In this document: positions 56,484 to 64,000 of the stretch, piece after piece | How positions within the stretch are numbered: the first letter of the stretch is position 1 | Layout of the letters: every line of letters begins with the position of its first letter | NCBI RefSeq assembly: GCF_016617615.1 | Contig: NZ_JAACYA010000002.1 | Coordinates: 248,001 to 312,000 of the forward strand | Reading direction: 5' to 3' | Origin: Persephonella atlantica | Lineage (GTDB): Bacteria; Aquificota; Aquificia; Aquificales; Hydrogenothermaceae | Length of the DNA: 64,000 bases | Position numbers and translations under genes: made by a program | Notes under the pieces: model-generated | Databases searched by the model: none | What the model was told of the DNA's origin: nothing | The model's input: the letters and a program-made list of their open reading frames with translations, nothing else

Positions 56484-57427
56484 AAGTTCTGATAACGGGA
56501 GCAGCAGGATTTATAGGAAGTCATCTATGTGACAGATTTTTGAAGGAAGGTTTCTACGTTATAGGGCTGGATAATTTTCTTACAGGTTCACCAGACAACA
56601 TCGCTCATCTGTTTGGAAATAAAAATTTTCGTTTTATCGAGTATGATGTAACAAACTACATATACATACCTGATGATATTGATATTATCCTGCACTTTGC
56701 CTGCCCTGCATCACCTGTTGATTATCTTAAACACCCTATTCATACAATGAAGGTTGACTCTTTAGGAACTCTCCACACACTTGGCCTTGCAAAAAGAAAA
56801 AATGCCCGTTATATATTCGCATCAACCTCAGAAGTATATGGAGACCCACAAATTCACCCCCAGCCAGAAACATACTGGGGAAACGTTAATCCTATAGGCA
56901 TAAGGTCAGTTTATGACGAAGCAAAAAGATTTTCAGAAGCCATGAGTATGGCTTATCACAGGGAACATGGAATAGATGTAAGAATTGCAAGAATTTTTAA
57001 TACATACGGGGAAAGAATGAGAACAGACGACGGCAGGGTAATACCTAACTTTATATCACAGGCACTTGAAAACAGAGATCTTACCATATATGGAGACGGG
57101 ATGCAGACGAGAAGCTTTTGCTATATAGATGATATGGTTGATGGAATCTTTCTGCTTGCCGTAAAGGAAAATCTGAACGGAGAAGTATTTAACCTTGGAA
57201 ACCCTGAAGAGCATACTATTATTGAGATAGCAAGGAAGATTATACATATGGCAGAATCAAATTCTGGTATAACGTTTCTTCCCCCGCTGGAAGATGATCC
57301 TAAAAAGAGATGTCCAGACATATCCAAGGCAGAGAGTATTCTGGGATGGAAGCCAAAAATTTCTCTTGACGAGGGACTTGAAAATACGATACAGTATTTT
57401 AAACTTAAACTAAACATAAAAAAATAA
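56480..57427 (+). CDS. UDP-glucuronate decarboxylase-like SDR epimerase
   Basis: 315 residues, TTG start overlapping the previous gene. [17 protein letters not shown] (NAD), YDEAK (catalytic Tyr/Lys) and [10 protein letters not shown] plus [21 protein letters not shown] are typical of UDP-xylose synthases. It probably makes UDP-xylose or a related sugar for surface glycans. It could still be a dTDP-glucose dehydratase. Confidence 0.85.
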   Translation: MKVLITGAAGFIGSHLCDRFLKEGFYVIGLDNFLTGSPDNIAHLFGNKNFRFIEYDVTNYIYIPDDIDIILHFACPASPVDYLKHPIHTMKVDSLGTLHTLGLAKRKNARYIFASTSEVYGDPQIHPQPETYWGNVNPIGIRSVYDEAKRFSEAMSMAYHREHGIDVRIARIFNTYGERMRTDDGRVIPNFISQALENRDLTIYGDGMQTRSFCYIDDMVDGIFLLAVKENLNGEVFNLGNPEEHTIIEIARKIIHMAESNSGITFLPPLEDDPKKRCPDISKAESILGWKPKISLDEGLENTIQYFKLKLNIKK

Positions 57428-57448
57428 CAAAAAACGGAGGAGCATGAG

Positions 57449-57547
57449 ATGGAACCATGGATACCTTTCATCATTATGACAATCTTCACAATATTTACAG
57501 GCATTTTAACATTTGTTGCAGGGGCACTTAAAAGGGGAGAAGAGTAA
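57449..57547 (+). CDS. Small single-helix membrane protein
   Basis: 32 residues: MEPWIPFIIMTIFTIFTGIL then TFVAGALKRGEE, almost all one membrane helix. GGAGG lies eight bases before the ATG. It is in the same direction and phase as the neighbours, ten bases before the transporter gene. No family recognised; a subunit of a membrane complex is possible. Confidence 0.6.
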   Translation: MEPWIPFIIMTIFTIFTGILTFVAGALKRGEE

Positions 57548-57556
57548 TACCGGATA

Positions 57557-58621
57557 GTGGGTTCTGGCGAACAGATAGGAAACATCTTCTTCTTCGGTTT
57601 CCTGTCCTTTTTTCTTTTTTTAGGATATCTTCTGTTTGAGCCTTTTTTAAAGGTTATTGTTCTATCTGTACTGATAACAGTAATATTCTATCCTCTGTAT
57701 GCAAAGATTGAAAAAAAAATCAAAAGCAAAATCCTATCTTCTCTTCTTATGACGCTACTTGTTTTTCTGTTTATCATTATTCCTTCTATAACCCTGATAG
57801 CATTTTTTGTAAATCAGATTATCTCCATATATCCAGTTATTATTGAAAATATCTCTAAGTACAGAGATGTTGAGATCTTAATAAAAGAACTACCTGTCAT
57901 ATCAAAAATCTACACAATCATTGAAAGCAGTCTAAAATCTCTTAATGTTAATGTTGATATAGGTGATGCAATAAGAGGACTGGTAAATGAGTTTGTATCT
58001 TTTGTGATACAGCAGGGGAAGGGAATATTTCTTGATGTAACCCTTCTTGTTGTTGGTATTGCCATAATGCTTGTCACTATTTTTTTCCTTTTTAAGGACG
58101 GTGTACATCTGTATAACAGGATCTACAGTATAATACCCCTTTCTGATAAGGATAAAACTTTCCTTATTTCAAAGAGCTATAATGCAATACAAGGCGTTGT
58201 TTTAGGTTCTGTCCTGACAGCTATTGCTCAGGGGATACTGTCATTTATCGGTTATTTTGCTATAGGACTGGAGATGAGCTACTTCTGGGCTTTTATAACA
58301 TTTATTGCTGCATTTATCCCTGTTGGTGGAGCTTCCCTTATCTGGGTTCCTGTTGCTGTTTACACACTGTTTACAAAAGGATTTTTAACGGCCTTTCTAT
58401 TTTCTATTTACGGCACACTGGTTATAAGTACTATTGATAATATAATAAAACCCGTCGTTATAGGAGACAAAACAAACATCCACCCTATGATTCTGGTTTT
58501 TGCAATACTTGGAGGACTGAACATCTTTGGTTTTATTGGAATATTTTTAGCACCCATAATAGTTGTGATGATTGATAACATGCTGTTGCTGTTTAGAGAA
58601 AAGTATGTTCTCCGGTCTTAA
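57557..58621 (+). CDS. AI-2E/PerM-family transporter
   Basis: 354 residues, eight or so membrane helices, with DUF20 features (LYAKIEKKIKSKILSSLL, FIPVGGASLIWVPVAVY). Members export or import small molecules, in some cases AI-2 or sodium/proton exchange. Starts at a GTG without a strong binding site; the true start may be internal. It converges on the FeS gene by four bases. Confidence 0.85.
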   Translation: MGSGEQIGNIFFFGFLSFFLFLGYLLFEPFLKVIVLSVLITVIFYPLYAKIEKKIKSKILSSLLMTLLVFLFIIIPSITLIAFFVNQIISIYPVIIENISKYRDVEILIKELPVISKIYTIIESSLKSLNVNVDIGDAIRGLVNEFVSFVIQQGKGIFLDVTLLVVGIAIMLVTIFFLFKDGVHLYNRIYSIIPLSDKDKTFLISKSYNAIQGVVLGSVLTAIAQGILSFIGYFAIGLEMSYFWAFITFIAAFIPVGGASLIWVPVAVYTLFTKGFLTAFLFSIYGTLVISTIDNIIKPVVIGDKTNIHPMILVFAILGGLNIFGFIGIFLAPIIVVMIDNMLLLFREKYVLRS

Positions 58622-59346
58622 AAACCAAAAGGTGTTGAGAAACCACCTCCCGGCTCTTTTTTTATAATTCCCTTCTGCTTTCCATAAAACTCTATCTGCA
58701 TTATGTCCTGTTCAACAGGGATCTGTTTTGGACAATAAAAACTGCAGTACTTACAGTGTACGCAGCTTGTTATGTGATTTTTTTCTGCAAGCACTATCCT
58801 TTCATCTTTCAGAGCGTCATTCTTATCTTTCCAGAATCTAAAAACCTTAACAAAGTTTATGGGTCCTCCAAAATCCCTGTCCATCTCAAAAGCTGGACAT
58901 ACAGAGTGGCATACACCACAGAGAATACAGTCTGTCTCCTTTCCAAACTTCTGTAGGTCTTCCGGATAAACAGGCTGAAAATCTTTAACAGGTTCAAACC
59001 AACCTTTAACATCTTTTATTTTATTCAAAAACTGTCCATGGTCTGTTACAAGGTCTTTTATAACATTCATGTTTGATAGGGGCTCAACAGCAATTTTTCC
59101 ATCCTTAATGTAATCCTTTACCTTTGTTTTACATGCCAGAACGTGATGTTCTCCATTTATTTTTACACCACAGGTTCCACAGATTGCTGCCCTGCACTGA
59201 ACCCTAAAAGATAGGGTAGGGTCTATATGACTCTGTATCTCCATTAATACTTCAACAATTGTTGTCCTTTCTTCAACATCCAGTCTATACTCCTGATACC
59301 ATACTTTTTTTCCGTCAAATCTCTTTACGTTTATAATAACTTCCAT
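58618..59346 (-). CDS. Fumarate reductase/succinate dehydrogenase FeS subunit
   Basis: 242 residues from the ATG at 59346, after AGGTGAG. N-terminal [2Fe-2S] site CRAAICGTCG...C; then CILCGVCHSVCP and CVHCKYCSFYCP. The last carries one more Cys (in CVHC) than the usual [3Fe-4S] site, so the third cluster may be [4Fe-4S], as in thermophile and archaeal types. No flavoprotein or membrane subunit is adjacent. In Aquificota such a protein would serve the reductive TCA cycle (inference). Confidence 0.88.
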   Translation of the reverse strand: MEVIINVKRFDGKKVWYQEYRLDVEERTTIVEVLMEIQSHIDPTLSFRVQCRAAICGTCGVKINGEHHVLACKTKVKDYIKDGKIAVEPLSNMNVIKDLVTDHGQFLNKIKDVKGWFEPVKDFQPVYPEDLQKFGKETDCILCGVCHSVCPAFEMDRDFGGPINFVKVFRFWKDKNDALKDERIVLAEKNHITSCVHCKYCSFYCPKQIPVEQDIMQIEFYGKQKGIIKKEPGGGFSTPFGF

Positions 59347-59439
59347 AATACTCACCTCATAAAATATAATATTCATCATAATTTAAAAAAACATAGAGAT
59401 TAAAATTTAGATATAACATTATACAGAGGCAGGGCATTC

Positions 59440-59919
59440 ATGAGAAGGTTAATTATCATATTTTTTGCAATCATTCCCCTTCTTGCGCTGGGCAAGGGTT
59501 TAAGACCTTACATGTTCCAGCTCGAAGATGAAAACGGGAAAACTGTCAGGCTTGAGCAGTTAAAAGGAAATGTTGTTTATCTCGTCTTCTGGTCTAAAAG
59601 CTGTCATACCTGCAGGGAGGAACTTCCCCAGATAGACAGGTTATACAGAAAGTTTAAGGACAAAAATGTTAAATTTTTCGCAGTAATAATTGATGAAAAA
59701 GACAGAAAGAAAATCAAACAGATAAAAAAGCAGTGGGGGTTTAGCTTCCCTGTTCTCATCGGAAACGATACTGTAAAAAGTAAATACCGTATAATAGGAA
59801 CACCTATCACATACATACTGAGAAAAGACCTTACTATTGGTAAAATAATCTACGGTGCATATAGCCTGAAGAAACTTGAAAAATATATAAACAGATTTTT
59901 AGAGGAAAAAAATGATTGA
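59440..59919 (+). CDS. TlpA/ResA-type thiol-disulfide oxidoreductase
   Basis: 159 residues. Signal peptide or anchor (about 1-18), then a thioredoxin fold with the active pair in WSKSCHTCREELPQ and cis-Pro in GTPITYIL. It reduces disulfides in the periplasm, for example in cytochrome c maturation. It overlaps ccdA by eight bases, its likely electron source. Confidence 0.9.
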   Translation: MRRLIIIFFAIIPLLALGKGLRPYMFQLEDENGKTVRLEQLKGNVVYLVFWSKSCHTCREELPQIDRLYRKFKDKNVKFFAVIIDEKDRKKIKQIKKQWGFSFPVLIGNDTVKSKYRIIGTPITYILRKDLTIGKIIYGAYSLKKLEKYINRFLEEKND

Positions 59920-60766
59920 AACGGTATCTGTAGGAACAGCATTTTTAGCAGGTATAGTTGCTTTTCTCTCTCCCTGTGTTTTACCTATCATACCGGGGTA
60001 CATAGCATACATATCAGGTGTTACTGCCCAGACGGCACAGGAAGAAAGCAAAAAAATAGACTGGAGTGTTGTATATTCAGCAATAGCTTTTGTAATTGGA
60101 TTTTCTATTGTCTTTACAGCACTTGGAGCAGCTTCAACATTTGTGGGACAGCTTCTTCAAGAGTACAGGTATATAATATCAAAAGTGGCTGCTGTTTTAG
60201 TTATTCTTTTGGGTGTTCACTTTACAGGAATATTTCAATCACAGAAAGCAAAACAGTGGCTATTTATCCTTTTTGGTATATCAATAATAATTTATGGTGT
60301 CAGCATACCTGTAACAAAAGAAACATTTAATGACATGATTTTACTCCCTGTTATAGGTATTGCACTTCTTCTGTTCTACTTTTCAGGTCTTTACCGAATT
60401 CTTTACCAGCAGAAAACAACAGAGGTAAAGAAAAAACCTGCTGGAATAATAGGTGCTTTCGTTGTAGGGATAGCTTTTGCCTTTGGATGGTCTCCATGTA
60501 TTGGTCCTGTTTTAGGAGCCATACTTCTGTACGCTTCACAGCAGGAAACAGTGATGCAGGGGGTAACACTTCTTTTCGCCTTTTCTATGGGATTGGGTAT
60601 TCCTTTTATACTGACAGCTATGGCAATAAACCAGTTTTTCAGATTTTTTAACTTTATGAAAAGATACTTCCTTGTTATAGAGATTATTGGCGGACTTTTA
60701 CTGATATTTGTTGGAATTCTTCTTCTTACTGGAAGTCTTGAAAAGATATCAGCTCTTCTTATATAG
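59912..60766 (+). CDS. ccdA: CcdA-family membrane thiol transporter
   Basis: 284 residues, about seven or eight membrane helices. Redox Cys in FLSPCVLPIIPGY and GWSPCIGPVLGA. It carries electrons from cytoplasmic thioredoxin to the TlpA-type partner encoded upstream. It converges on the mod operon. Confidence 0.93.
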   Translation: MIETVSVGTAFLAGIVAFLSPCVLPIIPGYIAYISGVTAQTAQEESKKIDWSVVYSAIAFVIGFSIVFTALGAASTFVGQLLQEYRYIISKVAAVLVILLGVHFTGIFQSQKAKQWLFILFGISIIIYGVSIPVTKETFNDMILLPVIGIALLLFYFSGLYRILYQQKTTEVKKKPAGIIGAFVVGIAFAFGWSPCIGPVLGAILLYASQQETVMQGVTLLFAFSMGLGIPFILTAMAINQFFRFFNFMKRYFLVIEIIGGLLLIFVGILLLTGSLEKISALLI

Positions 60767-60769
60767 ATA

Positions 60770-61636
60770 TCATGTCTTAAGCAAGAAAGGATTAAATGCC
60801 TTGGTTGCTACAATAACAGTATCTCCCTTTTGCAGGTTTTCAGCTTCTTCAGGGTCTGCAATCACTTTGACCACATTATTACCAATCAAAACAGAAACAA
60901 TAAAAACTGTTTCATCTTCTTCAACAGACAGAACAGTACCGGAAAACTTTACTTTACCGCTGATTCTTTCCTGAATAAAAATATCCTCAGGCTTTCCAGA
61001 TTTCAGTATTTTACCTTTATCCAGTACAAAAACTGTATCAGAGAGGCGGAAAACCTCAGAAAAATCATGACTTATTATGACTGTTGTCAGACTAAATCTC
61101 CTGTGAATCTTAATCAGCTCATCCTGTAGTTTTTTTCTCGTTTCATAGTCTAAAGCAGATAGAGGTTCATCAAGTAAAAGAATTTCAGGTTTCCTTGCCA
61201 CAGCCCGTGCAAGAGCAACCCTCTGTTTCTGTCCTCCAGAAAGGGTGTCAGGCATTCTGTTTCTCAGATGAGAAAGTTCTGTAAGCTCAAGGATTTCTTC
61301 CAGGAAAGCTGTATCCTTATCTTTCATTCCAAAGGCAATATTCTCTTCAACAGTCATATTGGGGAACAGGGCATAATCCTGAAACACAAATCCTACTTCT
61401 CTTTTGTGAGGAGGCAGATCAATTCCCTTCTCACTATCAAACCACACATGACCTGAAACCTCTATAAATCCCTCATCCACATCAGTAAGACCTGCTATAG
61501 CTCTAAGAATTGTTGTTTTCCCAGCACCGGATTTTCCAAAGATTGTTATTATACTTCCATCCTTTACAGATATATCCACATCTAAAACAAAATCTTCCTC
61601 TTTTCCTTTCAGTCTCTTTTTTATTTTTAACCTCAT
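60770..61636 (-). CDS. modC: Molybdate/tungstate ABC transporter ATP-binding protein
   Basis: 288 residues. Walker A GKSGAGKTT, signature LSGGQKQRVAL, Walker B ILLLDEPLSALD and a C-terminal TOBE-like region. Its neighbour is the permease modB. The anion could also be tungstate, common in thermophiles. It overlaps modB by four bases. Confidence 0.87.
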   Translation of the reverse strand: MRLKIKKRLKGKEEDFVLDVDISVKDGSIITIFGKSGAGKTTILRAIAGLTDVDEGFIEVSGHVWFDSEKGIDLPPHKREVGFVFQDYALFPNMTVEENIAFGMKDKDTAFLEEILELTELSHLRNRMPDTLSGGQKQRVALARAVARKPEILLLDEPLSALDYETRKKLQDELIKIHRRFSLTTVIISHDFSEVFRLSDTVFVLDKGKILKSGKPEDIFIQERISGKVKFSGTVLSVEEDETVFIVSVLIGNNVVKVIADPEEAENLQKGDTVIVATKAFNPFLLKT

Positions 61637-62313
61637 AGACTATCTGCCTTTGTAAATTTTTTATTCACAGTGTAAACAGCAATCAGAATCAAAAATGTTA
61701 TAACAAACAGTGTAACTGCATACAGGTTTGCTCTATCATAATTAAGAGCTTCCACCTCTTCATAGATAGCTATAGATGCGACCTTCGTTTCTCCGGGAAT
61801 TGAGCCTCCTATCATAAGGACAACTCCAAATTCACCAATCGTATGTGCAAATGTAAGAACAATACCTGTAAGTAAAGACTGCTTCATATTGGGCATTATT
61901 ACTCTAAATAATGTTTCAATTCTATTTTTACCAAGTGTGTAGGAAGCTTCTATAATGTTTCTGTCTACAGACTGAAATCCTGACTGAAGAGGATGTATCA
62001 TAAAGGGAAGACTGTAAATAATGGATCCAACAACAAGTCCTTCAAATGTAAAAATCATTTTTATTCCAAATATATGATCAACTATTTTTCCAATAAAGCC
62101 GTCTGGACTAAACAATACAATAAAGTAAAAACCCAAAACAGTTGGAGGAAGCACAAGGGGAAGACTTACAACAGTTTCTATAAAAGGTTTTAATCTGAAA
62201 TCTCTGTATGCCAAAAAGTAGGATAGGGGAATTCCTATAATAAACAGGATAGCCGTTGTTACTATGGCAAGTCTGAGTGTAAGAGTTACCGTCTGTAAAA
62301 ATTCACCATCCAT
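61633..62313 (-). CDS. modB: Molybdate/tungstate ABC transporter permease
   Basis: 226 residues, about five or six helices. The coupling loop EASYTLGKNRIETLFRVIMP and FGVVLMIGGSIPGETKVASIAIY are typical ModB/TupB features. It overlaps the Mop gene by 11 bases. Confidence 0.88.
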   Translation of the reverse strand: MDGEFLQTVTLTLRLAIVTTAILFIIGIPLSYFLAYRDFRLKPFIETVVSLPLVLPPTVLGFYFIVLFSPDGFIGKIVDHIFGIKMIFTFEGLVVGSIIYSLPFMIHPLQSGFQSVDRNIIEASYTLGKNRIETLFRVIMPNMKQSLLTGIVLTFAHTIGEFGVVLMIGGSIPGETKVASIAIYEEVEALNYDRANLYAVTLFVITFLILIAVYTVNKKFTKADSL

Positions 62314-62716
62314 TGTCAGACTCCATCAAGCTCACTTCATTTGTTTTTATAAGAGCTACTACATTGTCTCCTTCTTTTATGGCCATTCTTTCCACAGATC
62401 TTGATGTAATAATAGATTTTATTCTTATGTCTTTACATCTCAGTACAACCCTTGATAAGATTTTACCCTTATCTACCTTTTCAACAATACAGGGGATTTT
62501 GTTCCTCAGACTCAGTTCCCCTGATAGATTTTTTCCAATAGACACCTCTGTTTCCTTAAAGAGAACATATATTTGATTGCCAACAGTAAGATAATCTGCT
62601 GTTGATGGAGTTTCCACAATAACGGCACACAGCTTTCCTAACGGCGTGTCAACATCAACCAACGATATACTGCCAGAACTTTCAATACCTGTTATTTTTC
62701 CTTTAATTCTGTTCAT
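62303..62716 (-). CDS. Tandem Mop/TOBE-domain molybdate-binding protein
   Basis: 137 residues with two Mop-like domains (RIKGKITGIESSGSISLVDV at the start; SVERMAIKEGDNVVALIKTNEV at the end). Such proteins store or sense molybdate or tungstate. It is the first remaining gene of the mod operon; its binding site GGGGGG lies just next to the insertion element, and no modA is present. Confidence 0.78.
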   Translation of the reverse strand: MNRIKGKITGIESSGSISLVDVDTPLGKLCAVIVETPSTADYLTVGNQIYVLFKETEVSIGKNLSGELSLRNKIPCIVEKVDKGKILSRVVLRCKDIRIKSIITSRSVERMAIKEGDNVVALIKTNEVSLMESDNGW

Positions 62717-62728
62717 AAATCACCCCCC

Positions 62729-62771
62729 ATCGGTCGGAAACCCAGTTTTTTAAAACTGGGAGGAGACCGAT
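62729..62771. repeat. Long imperfect hairpin at the left end of the tnpB element
   Basis: ATCGGTC (62729-62735) pairs with GACCGAT (62765-62771); inside, CCCAGTTTT (62741-62749) pairs with AAAACTGGG (62752-62760). Such subterminal hairpins mark the left ends of IS200/IS605 elements, where TnpA would bind. It lies between the Mop gene and tnpB. Confidence 0.6.
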
Positions 62772-62801
62772 AATGTTTTCTTTGTTAGAATATTTAATGT
62801 T

Positions 62802-63998
62802 ATGAAAATAAAAAGAACTATTAAACTTGTTATTAAGCCTTCTGAAAGAGAAAAACATATCCTTTTTAAAACCTTTGAAGAATACAAATTTGCATATAAC
62901 TTTGTCGCAGAAATAGGCTGGAAATCCAGTATTCACAACTCTGTTAAACTCCATAATCTTACCTATATAGTTGTTAGAGAAAAAACTTCCCTTCCATCTC
63001 AACTTGTTATATCTGCTCGCAATGTAGCTTCTGAAAGCCTTAAATCTGCTTTTTCCAGAAAAAAGAAAGGATTCACTGTTTCTTGTCCATATTCTAATAA
63101 CCCTGCCATAAGATACGATAAAAGGTCTTATTCTGTATGGTTTGATAGAGAAGAAATATCTATTGCAACTATAGAAGGTAGACTTAAACTCAAAATCAAA
63201 ATCCCAGAATACTTTAGACAATACCTTTCTTGGGATATTCGTTCTGCCTCTTTGAAATACAACAAAAGGCTTAAAAAGTTTTTCTTTAATATAGTTGTTG
63301 AAAAAGAGATAGAAGAAATACCTGAAAATGATACAGTTGTAGGAATTGATTTGGGGCTTTCTAAACTTGCAACTCTTTCTACTGCAGATGGAAAAATTAA
63401 TAAGTTTTTTGATGGGGGACACATAAGGGCTGTATCTGAAAGATATTTTGCAATTAGAAAAAAACTGCAGTCTAAAGGCACCCCTTCTGCAAAAAGACAT
63501 CTTAGGAAGTTGTCTCAGAAGGAGAAACGGTTTCGGACTGCAATTAACCATAAGATAGCTAAAGAGATTGTTAATCTTATTCCTGCTGGTGGAACAATAG
63601 TATTGGAAGAACTTAAAGGAATAAGAGAAAGAATTAAAGTATCTAAAAAAGAAAGAAGATGGATACACAGCTGGAACTTTGCACAACTTAAGCAGTTTAT
63701 AGAGTATAAAGCCAAGAGCAAAGGAATAAAGGTTGTGTATATTAATCCTAAGTATACTTCTCAAAGATGTGGTAAATGTGGATATGTAAGCAAGTCTAAC
63801 AGGAAAGACCAATCTCACTTTAAATGCTCCTACTGTGGCTATACTGTTAATGCAGACCTTAATGCCAGCAGGAATATAGCAATTAACTATCTGGTCTCTC
63901 AAAAAGAGAGACTGGGGCACAGGGTAGCAAGTCTCCCTGTGTGGGCTGTTGTCAACCAGCCTAATGTAAGGGGGTTGGCTGTATCTTCCCATAGCTAA
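62802..63998 (+). CDS. tnpB: TnpB RNA-guided nuclease (IS605 OrfB)
   Basis: 398 residues, seemingly intact. The RuvC-like site is Asp183 (VGIDLGLSKLAT), Glu269 (IVLEELKGI) and Asp352 (NADLNASRNIA). The zinc ribbon has CGKCGY and CSYCGY. TnpB is the ancestor of Cas12 and cuts DNA guided by an omega RNA from the element's 3' end. All catalytic residues are present, so it may be active. No tnpA is nearby, so transposition would need help. Confidence 0.93.
   Translation: MKIKRTIKLVIKPSEREKHILFKTFEEYKFAYNFVAEIGWKSSIHNSVKLHNLTYIVVREKTSLPSQLVISARNVASESLKSAFSRKKKGFTVSCPYSNNPAIRYDKRSYSVWFDREEISIATIEGRLKLKIKIPEYFRQYLSWDIRSASLKYNKRLKKFFFNIVVEKEIEEIPENDTVVGIDLGLSKLATLSTADGKINKFFDGGHIRAVSERYFAIRKKLQSKGTPSAKRHLRKLSQKEKRFRTAINHKIAKEIVNLIPAGGTIVLEELKGIRERIKVSKKERRWIHSWNFAQLKQFIEYKAKSKGIKVVYINPKYTSQRCGKCGYVSKSNRKDQSHFKCSYCGYTVNADLNASRNIAINYLVSQKERLGHRVASLPVWAVVNQPNVRGLAVSSHS
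63894..63941 (+). ncRNA. Candidate omega-RNA hairpins in the tnpB 3' end
   Basis: Two perfect 7-bp stems: GTCTCTC-AAAAA-GAGAGAC (63894-63912) and CACAGGG-N10-CCCTGTG (63918-63941), starting about 100 bases before the tnpB stop. Omega RNAs overlap this region of tnpB and extend into the right end. That these form the guide scaffold is inference; the guide itself lies beyond the window. Confidence 0.45.
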
Positions 63999-64000
63999 CC

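Larger units (their letters stand above)
62729..64000 (+). mobile_element. IS605-type element carrying tnpB only
   Basis: The unit holds one gene, tnpB, with a left-end hairpin and hairpins at the 3' end. No tnpA is in the window. The right end is not determined, as the window ends two bases after the stop. It sits directly upstream of the mod operon. Confidence 0.7.

Noticed and set aside
62703..63992. A 429-codon leftward open frame opposite tnpB
   Set aside because: It is the complement of tnpB with low-complexity Phe/Ser/Tyr-rich sequence and no domain; a shadow of a real gene.
1..64000. tRNA, rRNA or CRISPR array
   Set aside because: No cloverleaf-like gene was seen in the intergenic gaps, and no regularly spaced repeats were found.

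Overview
The window is one AT-rich, densely packed bacterial chromosome segment (roughly 37% GC by eye). Genes abut or overlap by 1-50 bases, and proteins are rich in Lys, Glu and Ile, as in thermophiles. ATP sulfurylase, a siroheme reductase, many short redox proteins, an LptE-type lipoprotein (Gram-negative envelope), NurA/HerA, HslUV and a fumarate-reductase-type FeS subunit together suggest a hydrogen- or sulfur-oxidising thermophile of the Aquificota, most likely Hydrogenothermaceae (Persephonella/Sulfurihydrogenibium type). This placement is inference from gene content and protein style. No rRNA or tRNA gene and no CRISPR array was seen. No gene-free stretch exceeds 300 bases; the longest are 49-283 and 45278-45481, both described below.

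Left end (1-6.6 kb): a sulfur-metabolism and regulation block. Two divergent consensus sigma-54 promoters face a truncated leftward gene and the sat-sulfite reductase operon. They are followed by a CxxCH protein, a HAMP membrane protein, a secreted thioredoxin-like protein with a third near-consensus sigma-54 site, and a sigma-54 activator with an atypical N-terminal domain. 6.6-15 kb: rbfA, sppA, an IscA-type scaffold, hemJ, nadC, leuB, a di-haem peroxidase, a GGDEF/EAL protein and a radical SAM protein. 15-22 kb: a MrfA-like helicase, an M1 peptidase-ChaN-PDZ fusion, smpB and a duplicated pair of unknown small proteins.

21.9-31 kb: a leftward operon pyrG - NDP-forming acyl-CoA synthetase - hslU - coiled coil - RAM protein, then argS-SPOR and a glycosyltransferase. 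31-36.6 kb: RCK/USP protein with antiporter, exonuclease, proC, hemW and ferredoxin. 36.7-43.8 kb: a long leftward operon rpmB - PLD-HerA - obg - unknown - NurA - HhH protein - creatininase-like - SIR2, combining ribosome and DNA-end-processing genes. 43.9-50.3 kb: GlcD-type oxidase, rhodanese, nadA and the operon rsmD-coaD-lptE-holA-ruvB.

50.3-58.6 kb: a rightward operon NlpC/P60 - hslV - PriA (without recognisable helicase motifs) - HIT - LapA - small membrane protein - DhnA-type aldolase - NDH-2 - UDP-glucuronate decarboxylase-like - small membrane protein - AI-2E-type transporter. 58.6-64 kb: a fumarate reductase/SDH FeS subunit, a TlpA-CcdA redox pair, a molybdate/tungstate transporter (modC, modB, Mop protein) and, at the right edge, an IS605-type tnpB element inserted just upstream of the transporter operon.

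The strongest leads for something unusual are the sigma-54-controlled sat/SiR-TusA operon with its probable activator nearby, the PLD-HerA/NurA/SIR2 cluster, the motor-less PriA, the peptidase-ChaN-PDZ fusion, and the hairpins at the tnpB 3' end that may form an omega RNA.
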